From: an uncultured Hyphomonadaceae bacterium
GTDB lineage: Bacteria > Pseudomonadota > Alphaproteobacteria > Caulobacterales > Maricaulaceae
NCBI GenBank assembly: GCA_913058335.1
Contig: CAJXPX010000020.1
Coordinates: 1-33,911, forward strand
Direction: 5' to 3'
Length of the DNA stretch: 33,911 bases
Both the position numbers and the translations under genes were made by a program. Positions within the stretch are counted from its first letter, which is position 1. Each line of letters begins with the position of its first letter. The notes under the pieces are model-generated. The model was not told the origin of the DNA. It did no database searches and saw only the letters and a program-made list of their open reading frames with translations. Shown here in pieces: positions 17,080 to 25,781 of this stretch.

Positions 17080-18357
17080 TTAAACATCGTTCAGCTCTTT
17101 GCTTTTTAACCAGGCTTTATAGCGGCTGGTCTGTTTTAAAGTCTTTAATTGTTGCGCCAGGGTCGCGAGGATTGGCCACTGCTTTGCCTTCACCGGCTTA
17201 CCCGCACCCAAGCGGTTAAGTTGTTCCTTCGCCAGCGCCATATTCGCCAGAGATAAGAGAGCTTTGTTCTTCCAGCTGACGGAAGTGATTTCGGTATTGA
17301 GGTTGCGCCCTGCCTGCCAGTCCTTTGGCAAATGCGGATTATAGGCCATCGCCCGCGCGAGACCGATAATATCGACCCCTTCGTATAAAGCCGTCTCTGC
17401 CGTATCTTTTCGCGTCACTCCGCCCGTTACCATAATCGGCATGGTCGCTGCGGCGGCTATATCTTTGGCAAAATCGAGAAAAAACATTTCGCGGTCTTTT
17501 GTGCTTTGGGCGCGGCCATCCGCCGCCAGACCCATCATCGCAGCGCTTTCATAATTGCCGCCGGACAGTTCCACAAAGTCCAATGCCTCGCCGCCCAGCC
17601 AGTCGACAACTTGTTTCGCGTCGCCAACATCAAAGCCGCCGCGCTGGAAATCCGCAGAGTTCAATTTGACCGCCACGATAAAACCCGGCTCTACCCGCGC
17701 CCGAACAGCGCGAACGGCTTCTAATAAAAATCGCGCCCGGTTTTCCAATGATCCGCCCCATTCATCTTCGCGCCTATTCGTCAAAGGCGATAAAAACTGC
17801 GAAATTAGATACCCATGAGCCGCATGAATCTGCACACCGTCAAATCCGGCGCGCTCGGCCTGATGAGCCGTGTCCGCAAAGCGTTTTATTAGGCCGAGGA
17901 TTTCATCAGAACTGAGCGCCCGCGCCTGTGCAAACATATCATTCGCCGGGCCCTCTAATGTCACTTTAGTCTCAGACGCGGAGACCGCCTCCGTGCCCAT
18001 GCTGGCATAGACCTGCCGCCCAGGATGAGAGATTTGCATGACAAGCTTGGCGCCGCCGGATTTTCCGGCTCCGGCCCATGTCTCAAACCGCTCCCGCGTG
18101 TCGTCGTCGGCCAGAGAGCCTTGCTCAAGCACCACCCCGCCCGGCCCGGTCATAGCCTTAGGGTCAATCATCACATTTCCCGTCAGGATCATCCCCGGCC
18201 CGCCCTTGGCCCACGCCGAATATAGATTGAATAAAGCCCCTCCCGGAACCTGCCCGGCATCCGCCAGATTTTCTTCCATCGCCGCCTTAGCGAGACGATT
18301 GGACAGAACCGCCCCGTTAGGAAGTTTCAGAGGAGAAAATAACATGGTGTGACTCAT
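17080..18357 (-). CDS. NADH:flavin oxidoreductase (old yellow enzyme family)
   Basis: A 425-residue FMN-dependent TIM-barrel oxidoreductase that typically reduces activated C=C bonds of enones or other electrophiles with NAD(P)H. Landmarks: the N-terminal LFSPLKLPNGAVLSNRLAKAAM, QISHPGRQ, the active-site AGFDGVQIHAAHGYLISQFL, SPLTNRREDEWGGSLENRARF, MVTGGVTRKDTAE and DIIGLARAMAYNP. The last ~65 residues form a C-terminal tail beyond the barrel, as in the longer members. Translation could begin at MSHTM or four residues later at MLFSP, which matches the family N-terminus. The CBU_0592-like gene ends 17 bp upstream, so the two are probably co-transcribed. Confidence 0.93.
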   Translation of the reverse strand: MSHTMLFSPLKLPNGAVLSNRLAKAAMEENLADAGQVPGGALFNLYSAWAKGGPGMILTGNVMIDPKAMTGPGGVVLEQGSLADDDTRERFETWAGAGKSGGAKLVMQISHPGRQVYASMGTEAVSASETKVTLEGPANDMFAQARALSSDEILGLIKRFADTAHQAERAGFDGVQIHAAHGYLISQFLSPLTNRREDEWGGSLENRARFLLEAVRAVRARVEPGFIVAVKLNSADFQRGGFDVGDAKQVVDWLGGEALDFVELSGGNYESAAMMGLAADGRAQSTKDREMFFLDFAKDIAAAATMPIMVTGGVTRKDTAETALYEGVDIIGLARAMAYNPHLPKDWQAGRNLNTEITSVSWKNKALLSLANMALAKEQLNRLGAGKPVKAKQWPILATLAQQLKTLKQTSRYKAWLKSKELNDV

Positions 18358-18374
18358 CTATTGCAAATAGGCTT

Positions 18375-18623
18375 TTACCGGGCTTTGGACAAGCGCCAAG
18401 CCTTGAACAATCCGTATATGCTGATCATGAGCCACGCACATTCGATAATAAACGAGGCGAGGTTAAAGGTGAAATAGAGAGACACCATAATCAGGAGCGC
18501 GCCAAAAGCGTTAAGCGCGGAATAACGCCAGCCTCTGGAATCAATTTTTTCGACTTGCAAAAGGCCGTAAGCCAAGAGGACGAAGGCCACACCCGTTATA
18601 CCGATAGCGTCGTAAATTGTCAT
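18375..18623 (-). CDS. CBU_0592-family small membrane protein
   Basis: An 82-residue protein with three predicted membrane helices (about 5-22, 34-52 and 56-75). The pattern AIGITGVAFVLLAYGLLQ, then SALNAFGALLIMVSLYF, then a helix ending in the charged WRLSKAR fits the CBU_0592-like domain found in many alphaproteobacteria. Function is unknown. Its ATG overlaps the alkB stop in a 4-bp ATGA junction, so translation is probably coupled with alkB, and the OYE gene follows 17 bp on. Confidence 0.82.
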   Translation of the reverse strand: MTIYDAIGITGVAFVLLAYGLLQVEKIDSRGWRYSALNAFGALLIMVSLYFTFNLASFIIECAWLMISIYGLFKAWRLSKAR

Positions 18624-19231
18624 AAGGGACTCACCCGTCTCATTGTCAGATTAATTCTGCCGCCCTTTGGCACGAGCGCGCTCTCTCCGTAAGAGACTTT
18701 ACTCACCCCGTGGTGACAGAGCCGGGCCTCTCCCGCCAGAACGACAACGTCGCCGGAAAATAATTTCACGCCTTTGGTCGGGCCGCCGCGTTTTGGGCCG
18801 CCAATGCGAAACATGGCTGGATCGCCGAGGCTTACGCTGACGACGGGGGCTTGAATATTCTGCTCGTCATTATCGACATGAAGTCCCATTTTCGCGCCGT
18901 CCCGGTACCAGTTTATCAGGCAGGCTTCGGGCGGAGCAGGATATCCGCTCACTTCGTCCCATAAGTTTTGCAAAGCCCGCGGCAAGTCAGGCCAAGGCTT
19001 TCCCGTTTTAGGGTGGAGCGCCTCATAACGATAGCCGCCCTTATCCGTGACCCATCCCAGCGGCCCGAAATTGCTCATGACGACTGAAAGCGGCGCGCCC
19101 GTCCGCGGCATGGTCGGCTGAAAAAACGGGGCTTGCGAGACGCCGTTTTTCACCGCCTCAATCAACCCGGCCTGCTCCTCCGGTGAGAAATAAAGCGGAT
19201 AATGCGCAAAGCCTTTCGGGAAGTCGGACAT
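18620..19231 (-). CDS. alkB: AlkB-family 2-oxoglutarate/Fe(II) dioxygenase
   Basis: A 203-residue oxidative demethylase that repairs alkylated bases such as 1-methyladenine and 3-methylcytosine in DNA or RNA. The iron ligands are visible as His118 and Asp120 in GLHVDNDE and His173 or His174 in LCHHGVSKV. The 2-oxoglutarate-binding arginines are in INLTMRR (Arg198, Arg199). The nucleotide-recognition lid region (SNFGPLGWVTDKGGYRYE) precedes the core, as in E. coli AlkB, and length is close to the 216 residues of that enzyme. The Shine-Dalgarno is weak. It diverges from dnaK across 252 bp and heads a run with the CBU_0592-like and OYE genes. Confidence 0.93.
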   Translation of the reverse strand: MSDFPKGFAHYPLYFSPEEQAGLIEAVKNGVSQAPFFQPTMPRTGAPLSVVMSNFGPLGWVTDKGGYRYEALHPKTGKPWPDLPRALQNLWDEVSGYPAPPEACLINWYRDGAKMGLHVDNDEQNIQAPVVSVSLGDPAMFRIGGPKRGGPTKGVKLFSGDVVVLAGEARLCHHGVSKVSYGESALVPKGGRINLTMRRVSPL

Positions 19232-19334
19232 AGGGTTTTCTATCAGCCTTTCGTGGAATTGGCAGAAGCAATCTCATTCAATTGTTTCTTTCTATCCAAG
19301 AGTCAGCCCATCAACACAAAAATTTGAGCCCTGC

Positions 19335-19363
19335 CCTTGCATGGGGCGCGTCGTCCCCCATAT
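19335..19363 (+). promoter_or_regulatory. Sigma-32 (RpoH) heat-shock promoter of dnaK
   Basis: CCCTTGCA at 19335-19341 matches the sigma-32 -35 box (CTTGAA), and CCCCATAT at 19356-19363 matches the -10 box (CCCCATNT). The spacing of 14 bp between the boxes is within the accepted range. Transcription would start near 19370, leaving a leader of about 110 nt before dnaK. The same bases form an inverted repeat ATGGGG/CCCCAT with a 9-nt spacer. No CIRCE element is present. Confidence 0.85.
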
Positions 19364-19447
19364 CGGGGCAGACGGTGCGTTTCTCTGTATAAAACCGCAG
19401 GAAAACTGAGGGTTCACACAGAGCGGACACACCCCATTATTAACGTC

Positions 19448-19477
19448 GTGGCCTTTTAAGGGGCCGCATAAAAGGAG
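19448..19477 (+). promoter_or_regulatory. Leader hairpin beside the dnaK ribosome-binding site
   Basis: GTGGCC (19448-19453) pairs with GGCCGC (19462-19467), closing a loop of TTTTAAGG. The Shine-Dalgarno AAAGGAG follows at 19471-19477, 6 bp before the ATG. The hairpin does not occlude the site directly. Confidence 0.4.
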
Positions 19478-19483
19478 CAAACC

Positions 19484-21397
19484 ATGTCTAAAGTGATTGG
19501 TATTGACCTGGGTACGACAAATTCATGTGTCGCCGTAATGGACGGTGACAAGCCCCGGGTTATCGAAAATGCAGAGGGTCAACGCACGACCCCATCCGTC
19601 GTCGCCTTTACGGAAGACGGCGAACGCCTCATCGGCACACCGGCGCGTCGCCAAGCCGTGACAAACCCGGAACACACTTATTACGCCATTAAGCGACTGA
19701 TTGGCCGCGCCATGACAGACCCGGCCGTCAAAAAAGACGCCAAAATGGTGCCGTATAAAATCGTCAAAGGTAAAGGCGGAGACGCCTATGTTGAAAACCG
19801 TGACGGAAAAGCGCTAAGTCCGTCCGAAGTTTCCGCGATGATCCTGACGAAAATGAAGGAAACCGCTGAAGACTATTTGGGCTCCAGCGTGTCACAAGCC
19901 GTTATCACCGTTCCGGCTTACTTTAACGATGCCCAGCGTCAGGCAACGAAAGACGCCGGTAAAATTGCGGGTCTTGAAGTTCTGCGGATTATCAACGAGC
20001 CGACAGCGGCGGCGCTTGCTTATGGTATGGACAAAGAAGACGGCAAGACAATTGCGGTTTACGATTTGGGCGGCGGTACATTCGACGTCTCAATTCTCGA
20101 AATCGGAGATGGCGTCTTTGAAGTGAAATCCACCAATGGTGATACATTCCTCGGCGGTGAAGATTTCGATATGGCCATCGTTGAATATTTCAATTCGGAA
20201 TTCAAAAAAGACACAGGCATTGATCTGTCAAGCGACAAGCTTGCGCTGCAACGCCTCCGTGAAGAAGCTGAAAAAGCCAAGAAAGAGTTGTCTTCAGCGG
20301 CTTCTTACGAAGTGAATCTGCCCTTTATTACGGCGGACTCTTCCGGCCCGAAACATTTGAACATGAAACTGTCCCGCGCCAAGTTGGAAACACTTGTCGG
20401 CGACCTTATCAAACGGACGATTGCGCCGTGTAAAAAAGCGCTTTCTGATGCAGGCCTCAAAGCCGGCAATATTGATGAAGTTGTTTTGGTCGGCGGCATG
20501 ACCCGAATGCCGGCTGTTCAAAAAGCTGTGACAGATTTCTTCGGGAAAGAGCCCCATAAAGGCGTAAACCCGGACGAAGTGGTTGCCATGGGCGCCGCAA
20601 TTCAGGCTGGTGTTTTGCAGGGCGACGTTAAAGACGTTCTCTTGCTTGACGTGACACCTCTGTCTCTCGGTATTGAAACCGAAGGCGGCGTGTTTACTCG
20701 CATGATCGACCGGAACACGACGATCCCGACCAAAAAGTCTCAGGTTTACTCAACCGCCGCAGATAACCAATCGGCTGTGACTATTCGGGTTTCCCAAGGG
20801 GAACGCGAAATGGCCGCCGACAACAAATTGCTTGGTCAATTTGATCTGGTCGGTATCCCTCCGGCGCCGCGCGGTATGCCGCAAGTCGAAGTTACTTTTG
20901 ACATCGACGCCAACGGCATTGTGAATGTGTCAGCCAAGGACAAAGCGACAGGCAAGGAACAGCAAATCCGTATCCAAGCCAGTGGTGGTCTGTCTGAGGA
21001 CGATATCGAAGCGATGGTTAAAGACGCCGAAGCCAATGCGGATGAAGATAAAGCCCGCCGCGAACTGGCCGAAGCCAAAAACCAGGCTGAAGCTCTGACG
21101 CACAAAGCCGAATCTGATGTAAAAGAGCATGGCGAAAGCCTTTCTGATGAAGACAAGGAAGCGATTGAAGACGCGATCAAAGAACTCCGCGAAGTTGCGG
21201 AAACTGATGATACAGCTTTGATCACGGATAAAATTCAGGTGCTCACCGCCGCTGTCATGAAAATGGGTGAAGCGATTTACGCTAACTCCCAAGAAGAGGA
21301 TGACGGCCCGGCTTCTGCTGCGGCTGACGCGGCAGAGGATGATGATGAAGACGTTGTCGACGCCGAGTTTGAAGACGTAGACGAAGACAAGTCTTAA
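19484..21397 (+). CDS. dnaK: Molecular chaperone DnaK (Hsp70)
   Basis: ATP-dependent Hsp70 chaperone of the cytoplasm, working with DnaJ and GrpE. The 637-residue protein begins with the phosphate-1 loop [13 protein letters not shown] and has [38 protein letters not shown] and LVGGMTRMP in the ATPase domain. The linker [19 protein letters not shown] comes next, then the substrate-binding domain with [16 protein letters not shown] and the helical lid. The C-terminus is acidic and ends DEDKS, like the EEVD-type tails. Expression is driven by the sigma-32 promoter at 19335, with the AAAGGAG Shine-Dalgarno. A strong terminator follows, so the downstream glycosyltransferase and dnaJ may need readthrough or another promoter. 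Confidence 0.99.
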   Translation: MSKVIGIDLGTTNSCVAVMDGDKPRVIENAEGQRTTPSVVAFTEDGERLIGTPARRQAVTNPEHTYYAIKRLIGRAMTDPAVKKDAKMVPYKIVKGKGGDAYVENRDGKALSPSEVSAMILTKMKETAEDYLGSSVSQAVITVPAYFNDAQRQATKDAGKIAGLEVLRIINEPTAAALAYGMDKEDGKTIAVYDLGGGTFDVSILEIGDGVFEVKSTNGDTFLGGEDFDMAIVEYFNSEFKKDTGIDLSSDKLALQRLREEAEKAKKELSSAASYEVNLPFITADSSGPKHLNMKLSRAKLETLVGDLIKRTIAPCKKALSDAGLKAGNIDEVVLVGGMTRMPAVQKAVTDFFGKEPHKGVNPDEVVAMGAAIQAGVLQGDVKDVLLLDVTPLSLGIETEGGVFTRMIDRNTTIPTKKSQVYSTAADNQSAVTIRVSQGEREMAADNKLLGQFDLVGIPPAPRGMPQVEVTFDIDANGIVNVSAKDKATGKEQQIRIQASGGLSEDDIEAMVKDAEANADEDKARRELAEAKNQAEALTHKAESDVKEHGESLSDEDKEAIEDAIKELREVAETDDTALITDKIQVLTAAVMKMGEAIYANSQEEDDGPASAAADAAEDDDEDVVDAEFEDVDEDKS

Positions 21398-21423
21398 GTT
21401 TTCTAAAGATTTGAAAAATTTAG

Positions 21424-21456
21424 CCCTCTGCGTCTAGGCGCAGGGGGTTTTTTATT
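21424..21456 (+). terminator. Intrinsic terminator after dnaK
   Basis: CCCTCTGCG pairs with CGCAGGGGG (21424-21432 with 21439-21447, one G-T wobble) around a 6-nt loop, followed by a T6 run. It sits 26 bp after the dnaK stop and 14 bp before the next start codon. Confidence 0.93.
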
Positions 21457-21469
21457 GGATAGATAATTT

Positions 21470-22570
21470 ATGATTTTGATGTCCGCACAGGCTTTCCCAC
21501 CCCGTTCCGGAGGCATTCAAACCTTGATGGACGGGTTTGCGCGTGCCGCCGCCAAACACGAAGAGGTTGTTGTCTATGCAGATGGAGACCGCAAAGCAGC
21601 GGCCTATGACCGGGGAGCGGGCGCGCCCTATACGGTTCGCCGTTTCAGCGGTCTGAAACAATGGCGTAGACGGAATAAAGCTTCCGCGATTAAACGCTTC
21701 TGTGAGAATAATTCCGTGAGCCGCCTTGTCTGCGATAGCTGGAAAAGCGCAGAGTTCCTTTCAACGGATATAGGCGTTCCTCTGCTCGTTTACGCCCATG
21801 GCAATGAATTTCCCCAAGACCCTAACAGCAGCAAAACGGCGCGAATCATGCGGTCGTTGGAAAAGGCGGATCACATCATTGCCGTCTCGTCGCAAACGGC
21901 GCTTCGTGTACAGGCCTATCTGCCCCATAGCGGGGGACCAAAACTGCATGTGAGGGCTAATCCCGTTTCGGAGCCCGACGCCGCAATGCAGGCTGATAAA
22001 CTCTTTGCCGAAAATCTTTGGCCGTCGAGCGGAACGCGCCTTCTCGCGCTTTGTCGCCTCGTCGATTGGAAAGGCATTGATGTGGCGATTACCGCGCTTC
22101 GCCAATTATCTCTGAAAGATATTAAGGCCCAGATGGTGATTGCCGGGACCGGCCCGGATCTGGGGAGATTAAAAGATATTGTCGAAAGTTCAGATATGTC
22201 AGACCGCGTTACTTTTGCCGGACGGGTCGAGGGCGGGCGTAAATCCGCCTTATTCGACAGTGCCGATATTTATTTGCAGCCCGGACGACAAATCGGCGAT
22301 CAATGCGAAGGCTTTGGCATTACCTATATCGAAGCCGGATTGCACCGCCTTCCGAGTCTCTCCGGCAAGGCAGGCGGCGCGCCCGATGCGGTTCTTGACG
22401 GTGAAACCGGCCTCGTGGTTGACGGAGAAAATCTGAACGAAGTTGTCATTGCCCTGCAAGGCCTTATTGACGAACCGGACCGTGCTTCCCACATGGGGAA
22501 CGCTGCTTATGCACAAGCGCAAACACTCCTCTGGGACCGCCAGATTGGAGAGGTTCTCGCGCTCAACTGA
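21470..22570 (+). CDS. Glycosyltransferase family 4 protein
   Basis: A 366-residue GT-B-fold sugar transferase. The N-terminal acceptor domain opens ILMSAQAFPPRSGGIQTL, the usual GT4 beginning with a Gly-Gly loop. The C-terminal donor domain contains LCRLVDWKGIDVAITAL, VIAGTGPDLGRL and the E-x7-E nucleotide-sugar motif in EGFGITYIE (Glu280 and Glu288), then GETGLVVDG. These enzymes use UDP- or GDP-sugars to extend lipopolysaccharide, capsule or glycolipid chains; donor and acceptor are unknown here. No strong ribosome-binding site precedes the ATG. It lies between dnaK and dnaJ, which are usually adjacent, so it is a positional insertion. No membrane helix is evident. Confidence 0.9.
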   Translation: MILMSAQAFPPRSGGIQTLMDGFARAAAKHEEVVVYADGDRKAAAYDRGAGAPYTVRRFSGLKQWRRRNKASAIKRFCENNSVSRLVCDSWKSAEFLSTDIGVPLLVYAHGNEFPQDPNSSKTARIMRSLEKADHIIAVSSQTALRVQAYLPHSGGPKLHVRANPVSEPDAAMQADKLFAENLWPSSGTRLLALCRLVDWKGIDVAITALRQLSLKDIKAQMVIAGTGPDLGRLKDIVESSDMSDRVTFAGRVEGGRKSALFDSADIYLQPGRQIGDQCEGFGITYIEAGLHRLPSLSGKAGGAPDAVLDGETGLVVDGENLNEVVIALQGLIDEPDRASHMGNAAYAQAQTLLWDRQIGEVLALN

Positions 22571-22620
22571 CATAGGCGGCAGAATGGGACTATCCAGACG
22601 AGAAGCAAGGAATCTAAGCC

Positions 22621-23775
22621 GTGGCAAAACGCGACTATTACGAAATTTTAGGCGTCGCAAAAGGCGCCGATGCCAAATCCCTTAAATCCGCATTCCGGAA
22701 GAAGGCGATGGAATGTCACCCGGACAGGCATCCAGACGATCCCGAAGCCGAGGCCCGATTTAAAGAGCTAAATGAAGCTTACGGCATATTGTCTGATGAT
22801 CAAAAACGGGCCGCCTATGACCGAATGGGTCATGCAGCCTTTGAACAAGGCGGCGGCATGGGCGGCGGCGCAGGCTTTCAGGATTTTGGCGACATTTTTA
22901 GCCAAATCTTTGGCGGCGGCGCGGCAGGCGGCGGATTTTCCGATATGTTTGGCGGCGGGCGCGGGAGACAAACCATACAGCGCGGGTCTGACCTTCGCTA
23001 TGAAATGGAAATCTCGCTGGAAGATGCTTTCACCGGCAAGGATATTGATATTGAAGTGCCTATCGCCGAAGATTGCGAGCGCTGCGACGGCGTTGGCGCC
23101 GAGCCGGGCGCCACAATCGAAACCTGCTCGACCTGCGGCGGCGCAGGTCGCGTTCGAACGCAGCAGGGCTTTTTCACAATGGAGCGTCCCTGCACGACCT
23201 GCGGCGGACAAGGCGAATATGTTTCCGATCCGTGCCGCGCTTGTGACGGGCAAGGTCAAACCCGGCAGCAAACAGCCTTGGATGTTTCTATTCCGGCGGG
23301 CGTTGAAGACGGCACCCGCATAAGGCTATCCGGCCAAGGCGACGCCGCCCCGAAACGCGGCGGTCCGGGCCAGCGCGGCGATCTTTATATATTTGTTTCT
23401 ATCAAACCCCACGCTCTGTTTGAACGCGACGGCCCCAATCTGTTTTGCCGGGCTCCGGTTCCGATGACGACAGCCGCTTTGGGCGGAGACGTCGAAATTC
23501 CTACCATTGACGGCGGACGGTCCAAGTTAAAGGTTCCCGAAGGCAGTCAGTCCGGCCGCCGGATGCGCCTGCGCGGCAAAGGAATGAGCACGCTGCGGTC
23601 TTCCCAGCGCGGGGATATGTATGTTGAGCTAAGCGTCGAAACACCGTCCAAGCTGAATAAACGTCAGCGCGAAATCTTGGAAGAATTTGCTCATGAGGGC
23701 GGTGATGACATTAGTCCGGAAAGCAAAAACTTCTTTGATAAAGCCAAGGCTTTCTGGGACGAATTAGTGGATTAA
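22621..23775 (+). CDS. dnaJ: Chaperone DnaJ (Hsp40)
   Basis: Co-chaperone that stimulates DnaK ATPase and delivers substrates. The 384-residue type I protein starts at a GTG as [11 protein letters not shown]. The J domain has the HPD motif at residues 33-35. A Gly/Phe-rich linker (about 76-120) follows, then four zinc-binding Cys repeats between residues 152 and 212 ([32 protein letters not shown]), then two C-terminal beta domains with [15 protein letters not shown] and [17 protein letters not shown] upstream is the likely ribosome-binding site. It follows the glycosyltransferase by 50 bp with no visible sigma-32 promoter of its own, so heat induction may depend on transcription from upstream. 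Confidence 0.97.
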   Translation: MAKRDYYEILGVAKGADAKSLKSAFRKKAMECHPDRHPDDPEAEARFKELNEAYGILSDDQKRAAYDRMGHAAFEQGGGMGGGAGFQDFGDIFSQIFGGGAAGGGFSDMFGGGRGRQTIQRGSDLRYEMEISLEDAFTGKDIDIEVPIAEDCERCDGVGAEPGATIETCSTCGGAGRVRTQQGFFTMERPCTTCGGQGEYVSDPCRACDGQGQTRQQTALDVSIPAGVEDGTRIRLSGQGDAAPKRGGPGQRGDLYIFVSIKPHALFERDGPNLFCRAPVPMTTAALGGDVEIPTIDGGRSKLKVPEGSQSGRRMRLRGKGMSTLRSSQRGDMYVELSVETPSKLNKRQREILEEFAHEGGDDISPESKNFFDKAKAFWDELVD

Positions 23776-23796
23776 AAAAGGGCTGCCCGCCTTTTC
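23774..23796. terminator. Probable terminator between dnaJ and the avidin-like gene
   Basis: AAAAGG pairs with CCTTTT (23776-23781 with 23790-23795) around an 8-nt G/C-rich loop. On the minus strand a T6 run follows the stem, so it works best for the avidin-like gene, whose stop codon overlaps its right arm. Confidence 0.5.
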
Positions 23797-24259
23797 ACTT
23801 TTCGGGGCCCGCCGGACGGAAATCGCTCGCGCCTGACGTGATAGAGCTCCACATATCCTTGGGTTCATTCTCGTCTTCGACATCTCGCGTCAGGTGCCAA
23901 AGCGTCCGAATATAGACGCCTTGCGCGTCTTCGCTCATTTGGCCTGTCCAGCTTGTCATAGAACCATAGCCTTTAAAAGTGACCGTAAAGGTGATTTGGT
24001 CACCTTGGATAAATCCCGTAAGTGGAAACCGTTTGGATTTATCAGGCTGGCCCAAGGCAGTTTGATAATATCCCGATAAGGCCCCGTCCGTTTCAATCAG
24101 CGTGACGGCGGAATTTCTATCATTTACCCACTGGCCTTCAAATAATTTTTCAGGCTCTGGTACGGCTTTATTTATTTGAGCCTGTGCGGCCGTCCAAAAA
24201 CCCAAAGCCAGCGCCAAGACCAGTCCCAAAATTAAGTTTGTGAGTTTTTGTTTAAACAC
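23795..24259 (-). CDS. Exported avidin-family biotin-binding protein
   Basis: A 154-residue protein with a clear signal peptide (residues 1-27, cleavage after AAQA) and one avidin domain. It aligns by eye along its whole length with avidin and streptavidin: GQWVNDRNS (avidin GKWTNDLGS), GALSGYYQTALG, FPLTGF, ITFTVTF, SMTSWTGQ, RTLWHLT and MWSSITSGASDF. Predicted biotin-pocket equivalents of streptavidin are Asn46 (N23), Ser50 (S27), Tyr65 (Y43), Thr67 (S45), Ser100 (S88), Thr102 (T90), Trp104 (W92), Trp121 (W108) and Trp137 (W120). Trp79 is replaced by Phe95 and Asp128 by Ser145. There is no cysteine. The start is a GTG overlapping the nhaC stop by 8 bp, so it is translationally coupled to that antiporter gene. 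The family call is strong; biotin affinity and oligomeric state are inferred. Confidence 0.9.
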   Translation of the reverse strand: MFKQKLTNLILGLVLALALGFWTAAQAQINKAVPEPEKLFEGQWVNDRNSAVTLIETDGALSGYYQTALGQPDKSKRFPLTGFIQGDQITFTVTFKGYGSMTSWTGQMSEDAQGVYIRTLWHLTRDVEDENEPKDMWSSITSGASDFRPAGPEK

Positions 24260-25727
24260 CTGAAAACCCCAGAATTAGATAAATGATTGTGGCACCTGCC
24301 CCGGCCAGAAGCGCGTAAGGGAGCTGCGTCCTGACATGGTCGATATGATCATTCGCCGTGGCCATAGAGGTAATAATAGACGTATCGGAAGTGGGACTGC
24401 AATGGTCGCCAAAGACTCCGCCGCCAAGCGCCGCTGCCACGGCCAATGTGACATTCGTCTCCAGCCCCTGCGCGAGCGGAACGGCAATCGCAATCATGAT
24501 GGCAAACGTGCCCCAGCTCGTCCCTGTAGAAAACGCAATAAAGCCGCTAATGATGAAAATCAGCGCAGGCACGAGGCCGGGCGAGAGAAACGGTTTGGCT
24601 TGTTCGGCGACATATATCCCTGTGCCGAGGTCGCCGCAAAGCGTTCCAAGCGCAAAAGCAAACACCATTAAAAGGGCTAAAGGTACCATGCCGGACATGC
24701 CCTTTAGAATAACATCGACCATTTCGCGTATGCCCATTATGCCCTGTGATTTATTTAAAATTACAGAGACAAGTATGGCGCCGCAGACGGAATAAAGGAC
24801 CGATTTGGAGCCTGAGGCCCGGTTAATAATATCAAAGAAACTATTCGGCGCATCCGCGGCCGACGCCCAGCCAGTGAAGATAAGAAAAATCGGCATGAGC
24901 AAAACGAGCGATATAATTGGGATGAGCATATTGCGCGCTTTGGGGGCGGTGGTCTCTTTGGCCTCCATCATGGTAATGTCGCCTGCAATCATAGGGACGG
25001 CCCCTTCTCGAAGAACTTTTCCCTCGCTCTTGGCGCGGGCTTCCGCTTTTTTCATCTCGCCGAAATCGCGGCCTGTTAAGATGACGAGAACCAAAAGAGC
25101 TATGGCCAGCATGGGATAGAAATTGAAAGCCACAGCCCCGACCAGCATTGAGACAGGCTCCTGTACATTCTGTTCTGCCAGCAATCCCATGACATAAGCG
25201 CCCCAGGCATTAAGCGGGATCAAAATACAAGCGGGGGCGCAAGTGCTGTCGGCAATATAGGCGAGTTTTTCGCGCGGGATGTTAAGTTTATCTGTGACGG
25301 GTCGATAGAGCGTGCCGACCGTCAGGGTTGAAATATTGCTCTCGACAAAAATCAGCATGCCTGTCAGGACGGCAAGGAGCTCGACCTTTTTGCGTTGGCC
25401 TTTCCCGTCGGTTTTGGCCGCCTTGGCTTGCAACCAATTCAGCACGCGATTGACGAATCCTTCAACGCCTCCGGCGCGTTGTATCAAGGCGATCAACGCC
25501 CCGATGAGTAAGGTGAAGATAATAATTTCGGTATTATAATTACTTTCAAATACAGCGACGAATCCGCCGAGAGTATCGAGCGTGCCCTGCAGCGGATTTC
25601 CACCCGCCAGAATAAGAAAGCCGGACGCAATGCCCAAAAGAAGCGACAGAAAAACCTGCCGCGTCCAAAGAGCTAGGACAATCGCCAGAACAGGCGGTAA
25701 GAGAGAAAGAAGTCCGTAGGTTTCCAT
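24252..25727 (-). CDS. nhaC: NhaC-family Na+/H+ antiporter
   Basis: A 491-residue inner-membrane antiporter with about eleven predicted helices, exchanging Na+ for H+ or carrying related organic ions. The NhaC signature region GDHCSPTSDTSI is present near residue 438, followed by HIDHVRTQLPYAL. The segments NISTLTVGTLYRPV, STCAPACILIPLNAWGAY and FSTGTSWGTFAIMIAIAVPL are the usual broken-helix motifs. A charged cytoplasmic loop (about 225-260) splits the two halves. The Shine-Dalgarno GGAGAG precedes the ATG. Some family members move malate/lactate or other substrates, so Na+ specificity is not certain. It is 54 bp downstream of the saccharopine-dehydrogenase-like gene and overlaps the avidin gene. 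Confidence 0.92.
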   Translation of the reverse strand: METYGLLSLLPPVLAIVLALWTRQVFLSLLLGIASGFLILAGGNPLQGTLDTLGGFVAVFESNYNTEIIIFTLLIGALIALIQRAGGVEGFVNRVLNWLQAKAAKTDGKGQRKKVELLAVLTGMLIFVESNISTLTVGTLYRPVTDKLNIPREKLAYIADSTCAPACILIPLNAWGAYVMGLLAEQNVQEPVSMLVGAVAFNFYPMLAIALLVLVILTGRDFGEMKKAEARAKSEGKVLREGAVPMIAGDITMMEAKETTAPKARNMLIPIISLVLLMPIFLIFTGWASAADAPNSFFDIINRASGSKSVLYSVCGAILVSVILNKSQGIMGIREMVDVILKGMSGMVPLALLMVFAFALGTLCGDLGTGIYVAEQAKPFLSPGLVPALIFIISGFIAFSTGTSWGTFAIMIAIAVPLAQGLETNVTLAVAAALGGGVFGDHCSPTSDTSIITSMATANDHIDHVRTQLPYALLAGAGATIIYLILGFSGV

Positions 25728-25781
25728 CTCTCCGCGTTAAGCTAAATTAAGGCGTCTGGGAAGGGAGGCTTGAGAGTTTGC

